NCBI RefSeq assembly: GCF_024397915.1
Contig: NZ_CP073347.1
Coordinates: 3,162,001 to 3,226,000, forward strand
DNA length: 64,000 nucleotides
Source of the DNA: Marinobacterium rhizophilum
Lineage (GTDB): Bacteria; Pseudomonadota; Gammaproteobacteria; Pseudomonadales; Balneatricaceae
Direction of reading: 5' to 3'
Part shown: in pieces, positions 15,777 to 23,581 of the stretch
How positions within the stretch are numbered: position 1 is the stretch's first letter
Layout of the letters: every line of letters begins with the position of its first letter
The notes under the pieces: model-generated
What the model was told of the DNA's origin: nothing
The model's database searches: none
What the model saw: the letters and a program-made list of their open reading frames with translations, nothing else
Program-made: the position numbers and the translations under genes

Positions 15777-15851
15777 AAAACAGAACCTGTACAGGATGAA
15801 TTGAATTGCGAAATTGCACAGCGCTAACGATCAGCAAGACCCGACAGACTG

Positions 15852-16319
15852 CTAAAACAGGTACACCAGCAGCTGCAGTACCAGCAGCGCGTAAATCCCG
15901 GCCAGTACATCATCCAGCATGATGCCAAAACCGCCCTCAACCCGTTGATCCACCACCCGTATGGGCCAGGGTTTCCAGATATCGAAGAGTCGGAAAAGCA
16001 CAAAGCCCGTCAGTATCCAGTACCAGTGCGCCGGCACCAGCAGCATGGTGATCCAGAAGCCGACGAACTCGTCCCAGACGATACCGGGATGATCATGCAC
16101 GCCCATATCCCGCGCCGTGCGACCACAGAGGTAAACGCCAGCGCCGGCCGAGACCAGCAGCACCAGCACATAACCCCACAGGGGCAGCTGCGTCATCAGC
16201 AGATACAACGGTATCGCCGCCAGGGTACCAAAGGTACCGGGCGCCCTGGGGGCCAGGCCACTGCCAAAGCCAAAGGCCAGAAAATGAACCGGGTTGCGCC
16301 AAACGGCCAAACGCTGCAT
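15852..16319 (-). CDS. pgpA: Phosphatidylglycerophosphatase A
   Basis: 155 aa inner-membrane enzyme that removes phosphate from phosphatidylglycerophosphate to give phosphatidylglycerol. Seen: GFGSGLAPRAPGTFGTLAAIP near the N-terminus, IVWDEFVGFWITM, FRLFDIWKPWPI and a C-terminal DDVLAGIYA with acidic residues likely to bind Mg, all characteristic of PgpA; about four hydrophobic helices. Last gene of the nrdR-rib-nusB-thiL operon, 14 bp after thiL, the conserved gammaproteobacterial order. Confidence 0.95.
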   Translation of the reverse strand: MQRLAVWRNPVHFLAFGFGSGLAPRAPGTFGTLAAIPLYLLMTQLPLWGYVLVLLVSAGAGVYLCGRTARDMGVHDHPGIVWDEFVGFWITMLLVPAHWYWILTGFVLFRLFDIWKPWPIRVVDQRVEGGFGIMLDDVLAGIYALLVLQLLVYLF

Positions 16320-16333
16320 CAGTATTCCTTCAA

Positions 16334-17326
16334 TCAGGTGCCGCCGGCTGGCGCAAAATGGTTGTAGCCGGCATCGAGCCCCGGGGTCTGGACGGCGGCA
16401 CCGTCGTTTTCCAGCCGCAGGCCGGCGCTGGCGGGGAGGATTTCACCGACACAGCTGACCGGCACATCATGGTGCTGCAGCTGCGCGGCAAGTGTCTCCC
16501 AGCGAGCCGCGGGCACCGTGAAGCACAACTCGAAGTCTTCACCGCCAGACAGTGCCCAGTCCCGTGCCTGCTCGATACCGGTATAGGCACGCAATGCCTC
16601 GGACAACGGCAGCTGGTGCCGCTCGATACGGGCACCGACGGCACTAGCCCTGAGAATATGCCCCAGGTCCGCCAGCAAACCGTCGGATATGTCGATGCAG
16701 CTACTGGCGTAATCCGCGATCAGCAGGCCCGTCGAAAGCCTCGGCTGCGGTGCAAAGAAACGCTGCAGCAGTCGCTGGCTGGTCGCCGGCAGAGGGTCGG
16801 GCTGGATATCGGCGCGCAGCTGGATATCCAGCCCTGCGCGGCTGTCGCCGAGGGTGCCTGACACACAGACCAGATCGCCCACGCCGGCACCGCCGCGATG
16901 CAGTCCGCGCCCTGCGGGCACCAGCCCCTGCACCTGCACGCTCAGGGTCAGCGGCCCGCGGGTAGTATCTCCGCCCACCAGCCGAATACCGAAGCGCCGC
17001 GCGCAGGCGCCCAGCGATTCGGCAAAGGCCGCCAGCCAGGGCTCATCGGCACTCGGCAGCGTCAGCGCCAGGGTAAACCAGGCCGGTTCCGCCCCCATGG
17101 CGGCCAGGTCGCTGACCGCCGCCCCCATCAGTCGGCTGGCGATCCGCCCGGGGTCGGTGCCCGGCAGAAAATGGGTACCTTCCACCAGGGTGTCGATGGA
17201 GAGCACCAGATCCATGCCCGGCGGCACCCGCAACTGGGCACAGTCGTCACCGATACCCACGACAATACTGGCGTCGTTATCGGTCAGGCGACTGAAGTAG
17301 TGCCGTATGAGTGCAAACTCGTCCAA
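16334..17326 (-). CDS. thiL: Thiamine-monophosphate kinase
   Basis: 330 aa. Phosphorylates thiamine monophosphate to thiamine diphosphate, the cofactor that Dxs elsewhere in this window needs. Seen: N-terminal MDEFALIRHYFSRL, GIGDDCAQL (Mg/ATP site), GAAVSDLAAMGAEPAWFTL, GGDTTRGPLTLSV, and CIDISDGLLADLGHI, all ThiL motifs of the AIR-synthase-like fold. It sits 11 bp after nusB. Confidence 0.95.
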   Translation of the reverse strand: MDEFALIRHYFSRLTDNDASIVVGIGDDCAQLRVPPGMDLVLSIDTLVEGTHFLPGTDPGRIASRLMGAAVSDLAAMGAEPAWFTLALTLPSADEPWLAAFAESLGACARRFGIRLVGGDTTRGPLTLSVQVQGLVPAGRGLHRGGAGVGDLVCVSGTLGDSRAGLDIQLRADIQPDPLPATSQRLLQRFFAPQPRLSTGLLIADYASSCIDISDGLLADLGHILRASAVGARIERHQLPLSEALRAYTGIEQARDWALSGGEDFELCFTVPAARWETLAAQLQHHDVPVSCVGEILPASAGLRLENDGAAVQTPGLDAGYNHFAPAGGT

Positions 17327-17337
17327 GACGCGGTCCG

Positions 17338-17814
17338 TCAGCCCTTGCGGGCGCGGATTTCAGCGTAACGCACGCGCTGCGCCAGCTTGTCGAGCACACC
17401 GTTGACGTACTTGTGGCTTTCAGTGGCACCGAAAATCTTCGCCAGCTCGACGCTTTCGTTGATCGCCACGCGGTACGGCACTTCAATCCGTTTCATCAGC
17501 TCGTAGGTGCCGATACGCAGCACGGCAAGCTCGATGGGATCCAGGTCGTGCAGGGCACGATCCAGGTAGGGTTCGAAGGCCTTGTCGAGCTCGGACTTGG
17601 ACTTGGCCACACCGTGCAGCAATTCGGAGAACATCTGCACGTCGGTGTCTTTCATGTCGTTGTCGACACGGAACTGGGCGTCGATCTCGGTCAGCGGCTG
17701 ACCGGCAATCTGCCACTGATACACCGCCTGCAGTGCGAAGCTGCGGGCGGAGCGGCGTTTCTCGGTCATGGAGACCTTTTTGCGCTTGGGCGCTGGAACT
17801 GGAGCGTCGGACAT
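17338..17814 (-). CDS. nusB: Transcription antitermination factor NusB
   Basis: 158 aa. RNA-binding helical protein that with NusE recognises boxA in rRNA leaders. Seen: RRSARSFALQAVYQWQIAG, FSELLHGVAKSKSELD, LDRALHDLDPIELAVLRIGTYELMKRIEVPYRVAINESVELAKIFGATESHKYVNGVLDKLA, the full NusB signature. A basic N-terminal extension (PAPKRKKVSMTEKRR) precedes it. 7 bp after ribH. Confidence 0.96.
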   Translation of the reverse strand: MSDAPVPAPKRKKVSMTEKRRSARSFALQAVYQWQIAGQPLTEIDAQFRVDNDMKDTDVQMFSELLHGVAKSKSELDKAFEPYLDRALHDLDPIELAVLRIGTYELMKRIEVPYRVAINESVELAKIFGATESHKYVNGVLDKLAQRVRYAEIRARKG

Positions 17815-17821
17815 GTTGCGC

Positions 17822-18295
17822 TTAAACCTCGAGTTGTCGCAGCAGGCTGACCATTTCCAGCGCGGACAGGGCCGCTTCCGCGCCCTTGTTACCGGCCTTG
17901 GTGCCGGAGCGCTCGATCGCCTGCTCTATGCTGTTGACGGTCAGAATGCCATTTGCGACCGGGACATTGTATTCCATGGCGACCTGGGCCACGCCCTTGG
18001 AGCTTTCGGCGGACACATATTCAAAGTGCGGCGTACCACCACGGATCACGGCGCCCAGGGCGATGATGGCATCGTCCTTTTTCTGCGCCGCGACGCGCTG
18101 TACCGCCAGCGGGATTTCGAATGCACCCGGCACGCGGATGACGCGAATCTTGTCTTCCTGCACGCCGTGGCGTTTCAGGGTATCGAGTGCTCCTTCGAGC
18201 AGGCTTTCCACCACAAATGCGTTGAAACGGCCCACCACGATGGCGTAGTTGCCCGCACCGCTCACAAAATCACCTTCAATTACTTTCACAGACAT
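17822..18295 (-). CDS. ribH: 6,7-dimethyl-8-ribityllumazine synthase
   Basis: 157 aa. Condenses 5-amino-6-ribitylaminouracil with 3,4-dihydroxy-2-butanone 4-phosphate; forms hollow capsids of up to 60 subunits. Seen: GRFNAFVVESLLEGAL, IRVPGAFEIPLAVQR, IALGAVIRGGTPHFEYV with the catalytic-His region, and GILTVNSIEQAIERSG. I start at the ATG 18293-18295 (MSVKVIEGDF), which matches the usual length; the frame is open 23 codons upstream into unrelated sequence. Confidence 0.95.
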   Translation of the reverse strand: MSVKVIEGDFVSGAGNYAIVVGRFNAFVVESLLEGALDTLKRHGVQEDKIRVIRVPGAFEIPLAVQRVAAQKKDDAIIALGAVIRGGTPHFEYVSAESSKGVAQVAMEYNVPVANGILTVNSIEQAIERSGTKAGNKGAEAALSALEMVSLLRQLEV

Positions 18296-18308
18296 TTGCC
18301 AGTCCCAC

Positions 18309-19424
18309 TTAGTCTTCGTATGGAATGTATTCTTCGATTTCCAGATCAAACCCGGAGATCGCATTGAACTTCATCGGCGAGCTGAGCAGGCGCATCTTGC
18401 CCACACCCAGGTCACGCAGTATCTGAGAGCCGGTGCCCACCGTCAGGTAGGCGCCGGAGGAGCTGACATTGACCTTGGACTTCTTCGGTCCCTGCAGCAT
18501 CTGCTGCAGTGCCGTGCCCAGGTTGATCTTGCTGCCCACATCCAGCAGCAGCACCACGCCCTTGCCTTCTTCGGCGACCTTGCGCAGTGCACGGCGCATG
18601 GTCCACTTCACGGTGTCCCCCGGGCAGGCACCGACCACATCGCGCAGCACCTCGGTACGGATATGCACCCGCACCAGGGTCGGTTCCGTGGCGCTGATCT
18701 CGCCCTGGGTCAGGGCCAGGTGCGTACAGTTCTGGATTTCATCGCGGTAGGTCACGAAATTGAAATCGCCAAATTCGGTGGGCAGCACGCCTGCGTCTTC
18801 GCGCACCACCGTGTGCTCGTTGAGCGTGCGGTAGTGAATCAGGTCGGCGATAGTACCGATCTTGAGGCCATGTTTCTCGGCAAATTTTTCCAGATCGGGC
18901 CGGCGCGCCATGGTGCCGTCTTCATTCATGATCTCGACGATGGCAGACGCCGGCGACAGCCCCGCCAGGCGTGGCAGGTCGCAGCCCGCCTCGGTATGGC
19001 CTGCGCGGCTCAGCACGCCACCGGGCTGAGCCATCAGCGGGAATATATGACCGGGCTGAACAATATCTTCCGGCACCGCATCGCCGCGCACCGCCACCCG
19101 CACCGTATGGGCACGGTCGGCGGCGGAAATGCCGGTGGTAACACCGCTGGCCGCCTCGATGGAAAGCGTAAAGTTGGTGGAAAACTGGGCACCGTTGCTC
19201 TGTACCATCAGCGGCAGCTTGAGCTGCTCACAGCGGCTGCGGGTCAGCGTCAGGCAGATCAGGCCCCGGGCATGGGTGGCCATGAAGTTGATGTCTTCGG
19301 CCCGCACCATCTCGGCGGCGATAACCAGATCACCTTCGTTCTCGCGGTCTTCGTCATCCATCAGGACGACCATCTTGCCCTGACGAATGTCCTCGATCAG
19401 TTCTTCTGTCGTATTCAGCTGCAT
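18309..19424 (-). CDS. ribB: 3,4-dihydroxy-2-butanone-4-phosphate synthase with degenerate GTP cyclohydrolase II domain
   Basis: 371 aa. The N-terminal ~205 residues are a complete DHBP synthase (MVVLMDDEDRENEGDLVIAAEMV, THARGLICL, GHTEAGCDLPRLAGLSP), which makes the four-carbon unit of riboflavin. The C-terminal ~160 residues have the GTP cyclohydrolase II fold pattern but not its zinc cluster: where RibA has HSECL...CDC there is HIRTEVLRDVVGACPGD, and the RQEGRGIGL loop is replaced by LLLDVGSKINLG. I infer loss of cyclohydrolase activity, with the true RibA at 12117-12737. 24 bp after ribC. Confidence 0.93.
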   Translation of the reverse strand: MQLNTTEELIEDIRQGKMVVLMDDEDRENEGDLVIAAEMVRAEDINFMATHARGLICLTLTRSRCEQLKLPLMVQSNGAQFSTNFTLSIEAASGVTTGISAADRAHTVRVAVRGDAVPEDIVQPGHIFPLMAQPGGVLSRAGHTEAGCDLPRLAGLSPASAIVEIMNEDGTMARRPDLEKFAEKHGLKIGTIADLIHYRTLNEHTVVREDAGVLPTEFGDFNFVTYRDEIQNCTHLALTQGEISATEPTLVRVHIRTEVLRDVVGACPGDTVKWTMRRALRKVAEEGKGVVLLLDVGSKINLGTALQQMLQGPKKSKVNVSSSGAYLTVGTGSQILRDLGVGKMRLLSSPMKFNAISGFDLEIEEYIPYED

Positions 19425-19448
19425 CGATATGTTCTCGTGTTGGGCGCC

Positions 19449-20126
19449 TCAGCGCCGGCTGTATCCGTATTCGGCCAGTTTGGCCAGCGTCAGACCGTCT
19501 TGCTGTGCGTCTTGCCCGTCCGCACCCGGCGCGGGTGCGAACTGCAGCAGGCGTTCCATGTAACGGGCCAGCACATCCACTTCCAGATGCACCATTGTGC
19601 CCGGCTGGTACGTACCCGTAATGGCCTCGCCGGCGGTATGGGGCACGATGTTCAATTCAAAGACCGCACCGTCGACGGCGTTAACTGTGAGGCTGACGCC
19701 ATCCACCGTAATGGATCCCTTGGGGGCAATATACCGCGCCAGCGCCCCGGGTGCCCGCACGCGGTACTGGATCGAGCGGGCATCTTCGCGGCGTTCCAGA
19801 ACCTGGCCCACGCCATCAACATGGCCGGTGACGATATGACCGCCGAGACGACCACTGGGCATCATGGCCTTTTCCAGGTTGACCTTCTCCCCTATTGCCA
19901 GGCTTTCAAAGCGGCTGTGGGCCAGGGTTTCGCGGGACACGTCAGCCCAGAAACCGTCCCCGGGAAGCGCCACGGCAGTCAGGCAGATACCGTTGGTGGC
20001 AATGCTGTCGCCAAGCCTTACATCGCTCAGATCCAGCGTTCGGGTCTGCACGTAGAGGCGCATGTCGCCCTGGCGCATTTCAACGGCGGCAATCTGGCCG
20101 ATCGCCTCGATAATGCCGGTAAACAT
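19449..20126 (-). CDS. ribC: Riboflavin synthase alpha chain
   Basis: 225 aa. Dismutates two lumazine molecules into riboflavin plus the RibH substrate. Two homologous barrels are visible: MFTGIIEAIGQIAAVE ... DSIATNGICLTAV ... MMPSGRLGGHIVTGHVDGVG, then YIAPKGSITVDGVSLTVNAV ... FELNIVPHT. The ATG at 20124-20126 overlaps the ribD stop as TGATG, indicating coupled translation. The gene is called ribE in many genomes. Confidence 0.95.
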   Translation of the reverse strand: MFTGIIEAIGQIAAVEMRQGDMRLYVQTRTLDLSDVRLGDSIATNGICLTAVALPGDGFWADVSRETLAHSRFESLAIGEKVNLEKAMMPSGRLGGHIVTGHVDGVGQVLERREDARSIQYRVRAPGALARYIAPKGSITVDGVSLTVNAVDGAVFELNIVPHTAGEAITGTYQPGTMVHLEVDVLARYMERLLQFAPAPGADGQDAQQDGLTLAKLAEYGYSRR

Positions 20127-21298
20127 CAGAGCGGCTCCTGTGTCGGCTGCTGTTGCAGCGATGCCTGTTGCGAATACTGCGGCCTGAGGGTGAAACGAAT
20201 ATCCGCGCCAAGCTGACGCATGTCCTCGACCTGCAGCGGAATCTGCTGTGCCATCTGTTCGAACGGCAATTCCAGCAAGGGCCGCGCAGCCGAACCCAGC
20301 AGTTTGGGCGCCATGTATACGACAATTTCGTCCACCAGCTGCGCCGCCACCAGGGCGCCGGCCAGGGTCGCGCCGGTTTCCACCAGCAGCTCGTTGCACT
20401 GCTCACGGCCGAGCCAGTCCAGCAGCGCTGCAAGGTTCACCCTGCCATCAATGCCAGGCAAGCACAGCAGCTGCGCGCCGCCTTCGATCAGCGGCGCCTG
20501 GGCGGCACTGTCGTTCAGACAGGTCACAATCAGGGTACGGCCCGGCTGCTGCAGTATGCGGGCACCGGGTGGTGTTCGCAGCTGGCTGTCGAGCACCAGT
20601 CGCAGGGGCTGGCGCGCGCCAACGGCGGCTTGTTCCGCGGTACTGAAACCCGCTTCGGCGCCACGCACCGTGAGGCTGGAATCATCCAGCAGAATCGAAT
20701 CGACGCCGGTGAGAATCGCCGAGCTGCGAGCACGCAGGCGCTGCACATCGGCGCGAGCGGCACTGCCGGTGACCCACTGCGACTCGCCGCTGGCCATCGC
20801 CGTACGGCCATCCAGGCTCATGGCCAGTTTGAGGCGTACCCAGGGTCGACCGCTTTCCATGCGACGAATAAAGCCGGGATTAAGCGCCCGCGCCTCGGCT
20901 TCCAGCAAGCCGCTGTCGGCACGGATGCCGGCACTGCGCAGGCGCTCCAGACCACGCCCCGCCACCTGGGGGTTGGGGTCCACCATCGCGGCCACCACCC
21001 GGGTAACGCCTGCGCGCACCAGGGCATCGGCACAGGGCGGGGTGCGCCCCTGATGGCTGCAGGGCTCCAGCGTCACATAGGCGGTACAGCCCCGGGCCCG
21101 CTCGCCCGCCATGCGCAGCGCATTGACCTCGGCATGGCCTTCACCGGCGCGCACATGATAGCCCTCGCCCACCCGTTCATCGCCCTGCACCAGCACGCAA
21201 CCCACCCGCGGATTGGGGTCGGTACTGAACAGGCCTTCGCGCGCCAGCCTGATGGCCCGCGCCATCCAGGCATGGTCCTGCGCACTCCAGTCGGTCAT
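20126..21298 (-). CDS. ribD: Bifunctional pyrimidine deaminase/reductase RibD
   Basis: 390 aa. The N-terminal deaminase (~1-145) has the zinc motifs HAEVNAL and PCSHQGRTPPCADAL; the C-terminal reductase (~146-365) has RPWVRLKLAMSLDGRTAMASGESQWVTG and LVETGATLAGAL. It performs steps 2 and 3 of riboflavin synthesis. Its ATG overlaps the nrdR stop by 4 nt and its stop overlaps ribC. A Gln-rich tail (QYSQQASLQQQPTQEPL) extends beyond the fold. Confidence 0.96.
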   Translation of the reverse strand: MTDWSAQDHAWMARAIRLAREGLFSTDPNPRVGCVLVQGDERVGEGYHVRAGEGHAEVNALRMAGERARGCTAYVTLEPCSHQGRTPPCADALVRAGVTRVVAAMVDPNPQVAGRGLERLRSAGIRADSGLLEAEARALNPGFIRRMESGRPWVRLKLAMSLDGRTAMASGESQWVTGSAARADVQRLRARSSAILTGVDSILLDDSSLTVRGAEAGFSTAEQAAVGARQPLRLVLDSQLRTPPGARILQQPGRTLIVTCLNDSAAQAPLIEGGAQLLCLPGIDGRVNLAALLDWLGREQCNELLVETGATLAGALVAAQLVDEIVVYMAPKLLGSAARPLLELPFEQMAQQIPLQVEDMRQLGADIRFTLRPQYSQQASLQQQPTQEPL

Positions 21299-21771
21299 GG
21301 CGGGCCCTCCTGGGTATCCACCTGGGAAGACAGGCGATCGATTTCTTCCTTGAACTCGTTGATGTCCTGGAAACTGCGGTAAACGGAAGCAAAGCGCACA
21401 TAGGCGACCTGGTCGAGCTTGCGCAGCTCCGCCATCACGGTTTCGCCGACCAGGCGCGAGGCGACCTCGCGTTCGCCCGTGGCACGCAGACGCAGCTTGA
21501 TTCGGTTGATGGCCGCTTCGATGGCTTCAACGCCGACGGGGCGTTTTTCCAGCGCGCGCTGCACACCGGCACGCAGTTTTTCTTCATCGAAGGGCTGACG
21601 CATGCCGTCGGCCTTGATCAGGCGTGGCATCAGCAGCTCGGCGGCTTCGTAGGAGGTGAATCGCTCATGGCAGCTGATGCATTCTCGCCGGCGTCGCACT
21701 TGCTGCCCTTCGGCAACCAGGCGCGAATCCACCACCTTGGTTTCATTGGCGCCGCAAAATGGACAATGCAT
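21295..21771 (-). CDS. nrdR: Transcriptional repressor NrdR
   Basis: 158 aa. Represses ribonucleotide reductase genes. Seen: an N-terminal zinc ribbon (MHCPFCGANETKVVDSRLVAEGQQVRRRRECISCHERFTSYE) and an ATP-cone domain (LIKADGMRQPFDEEKLRAGVQRALEKRPV) that senses ATP/dATP. First gene of the rib-nusB-thiL-pgpA operon. No NrdR box pair was noted near its own start. Confidence 0.96.
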   Translation of the reverse strand: MHCPFCGANETKVVDSRLVAEGQQVRRRRECISCHERFTSYEAAELLMPRLIKADGMRQPFDEEKLRAGVQRALEKRPVGVEAIEAAINRIKLRLRATGEREVASRLVGETVMAELRKLDQVAYVRFASVYRSFQDINEFKEEIDRLSSQVDTQEGPP

Positions 21772-21891
21772 AGAACAATCCTGCCATTCAAAGAGCGTGC
21801 AGACAGGCGCGATCCGCGCCTCGTCCGTGAAATGTTACCGCGCAGGGTGCACGGATCGGGTAATGCACCTGTTTTACAGGTACCCATACAA

Positions 21892-21915
21892 CAAAAGGCG
21901 GCTAAAAAGCCGCCT
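21892..21915 (-). terminator. Intrinsic terminator of glyA
   Basis: AGGCGGCT / AGCCGCCT, an 8-bp stem with an AAAA loop at 21896-21915. On the leftward strand it is followed by TTTTGTTG, and it lies 77 bp past the glyA stop. Confidence 0.85.
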
Positions 21916-21992
21916 GCGGATTCTACCCGAACTGCTGTGGGTTTTGTACCCGCCGCCGCACGATCAGCGCAGCGCCAGGTACCGGCCCCGGT

Positions 21993-23249
21993 TTACTTGT
22001 AAACCGGGAAACGTGCGCAGATATCCAGCACCTGCTGCTTGACACGGGCGCTGGTTTCTTCGTTGTCCAGATCGTCCAGCAGATCGCAGATCCAGTTGGC
22101 CAGATCGGTCACTTCCGCTTCCTTGAAACCACGGCGTGTCACGGCAGGCGTACCAATACGCAGCCCCGAGGTCACGAAGGGGGAACGCGGATCATTGGGG
22201 ACCGCATTCTTGTTAACGGTGATGTTGGCACGACCCAGGGCCGCATCCGCATCCTTGCCGGTGATGTCTTTGTTGATCAGGTCAACCAGGAAAAGGTGAT
22301 CATCGGTACCGCCGGAAACGATATCGATACCGCGGGCCAGGAAAACCTTGACCATGGCCTGGGCGTTTTTCACCACCTGCGCCTGGTAGGCTTTCCATTC
22401 CGGCTCCATGGCTTCCTTGAAGCACACGGCCTTGGCGGCAATCACGTGCATCAGCGGGCCGCCCTGGGATTCCGGGAAGACTGCAAAATTGAGTTTCTTC
22501 TGCAGCTCTTCATCGGCACGGGCCGACAGGATCAGGCCGCCGCGCGGGCCGCCCAGGGTCTTGTGGGTTGTGGTGGTAACAACATCGGCAATCTCGATCG
22601 GGCTGGGGTAAACGCCCGCCGCCACCAGGCCTGCGATGTGCGCCATGTCGACGAACAGGTAGGCACCCACCTTGTCGGCGATATCGCGGAAGCGCTGCCA
22701 GTCAACCACGCGGGAGTACGCGGAGAAACCGGCCACGATCATCTTCGGCTTGTGCTCCAGCGCCAGACGCTCAACTTCGGCGTAATCGATCTCACCGGTT
22801 TCGGCGTTCAGGCCATACTGCACCGCGTTGTAGATGCGACCGGAGAAGGACACCGAGGCGCCGTGGGTCAGGTGACCACCGTGCGCCAGGCTCATGCCCA
22901 GAATGGTATCGCCGGGCTTGCACAGCGCCATGAAGACAGCGGCGTTGGCCTGGGATCCGGAGTGCGGCTGCACGTTGGCATAGGTAGCACCGAACAGGGA
23001 CTTGGCACGGTCGATCGCCAGGGTTTCAACGATATCGACGTACTCGCAGCCACCGTAGTAACGCTTGGCCGGATAGCCTTCGGCGTACTTGTTGGTCAGA
23101 CCGGAGCCCTGGGCTTCCATAACACGCGGGCTGGTGTAGTTCTCGGAGGCGATCAGTTCGATATGCTCTTCCTGACGGCGCTCTTCCGCCTGGATGGCAG
23201 ACCAGAGATCCGAATCAAATGCGGCGATGGTCATCTCTTTGCTAAACAT
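21993..23249 (-). CDS. glyA: Serine hydroxymethyltransferase
   Basis: 418 aa PLP enzyme that interconverts serine and glycine with tetrahydrofolate and feeds one-carbon metabolism. Seen: IELIASENYTSPRVMEAQGSGLTNKYAEGYP, GCEYVD, the PLP lysine in TTTTHKTLGGPRGG, and FVTSGLRIGTPAVTRRG. The ATG at 23247-23249 gives the usual N-terminus MFSKEMTIAAFD. Monocistronic, with its own terminator and a TATAAT -10-like box on the leftward strand at 23362-23367. Confidence 0.97.
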   Translation of the reverse strand: MFSKEMTIAAFDSDLWSAIQAEERRQEEHIELIASENYTSPRVMEAQGSGLTNKYAEGYPAKRYYGGCEYVDIVETLAIDRAKSLFGATYANVQPHSGSQANAAVFMALCKPGDTILGMSLAHGGHLTHGASVSFSGRIYNAVQYGLNAETGEIDYAEVERLALEHKPKMIVAGFSAYSRVVDWQRFRDIADKVGAYLFVDMAHIAGLVAAGVYPSPIEIADVVTTTTHKTLGGPRGGLILSARADEELQKKLNFAVFPESQGGPLMHVIAAKAVCFKEAMEPEWKAYQAQVVKNAQAMVKVFLARGIDIVSGGTDDHLFLVDLINKDITGKDADAALGRANITVNKNAVPNDPRSPFVTSGLRIGTPAVTRRGFKEAEVTDLANWICDLLDDLDNEETSARVKQQVLDICARFPVYK

Positions 23250-23581
23250 AGCTGTCCCCAATAGTGCAAAGGCTGTTCAGTGCCGCACCACAACCCCAAT
23301 ATACCCCGAAGCCATCAGGCCCCAGACCCGGAGTCGCTACAGCACCGCGGAAAAGGGCGCCATTATAGTCGAAACTCCGGCAACTGCGCACTTGAAACTG
23401 GATCACCGCAACCGGAGTGGCTTTCATGCAACAACCGCAGCCCGCCACTGACGCTGGCGAGGATTGGCGGCGGCTTCGATGCCGGGCCACAGACAGAGCC
23501 ACATCGGGTTAGCTTTCGATTACCCCAATCGGCTAAAATCTCCCCCATCCATGACCCTTACAAAAGACAGGTTCCGATCCC
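23250..23581. other. Divergent promoter region glyA/ettA
   Basis: 332 bp without a convincing gene. A perfect TATAAT on the leftward strand (23367-23362) would give glyA a leader of about 105 nt; no good -35 was found 16-18 bp away, so an activator may be needed. Rightward, TAAAAT at 23534-23539 is a candidate -10 for ettA. Confidence 0.4.

Noticed and set aside
18249..20216. 655-codon ORF antisense to ribB/ribC
   Set aside because: Overlaps three well-supported riboflavin genes; composition (His/Gln/Arg rich) is typical of antisense frames.
21772..21992. FMN riboswitch ahead of the nrdR-rib operon
   Set aside because: I could not find the conserved RFN-element blocks here or between the rib genes.
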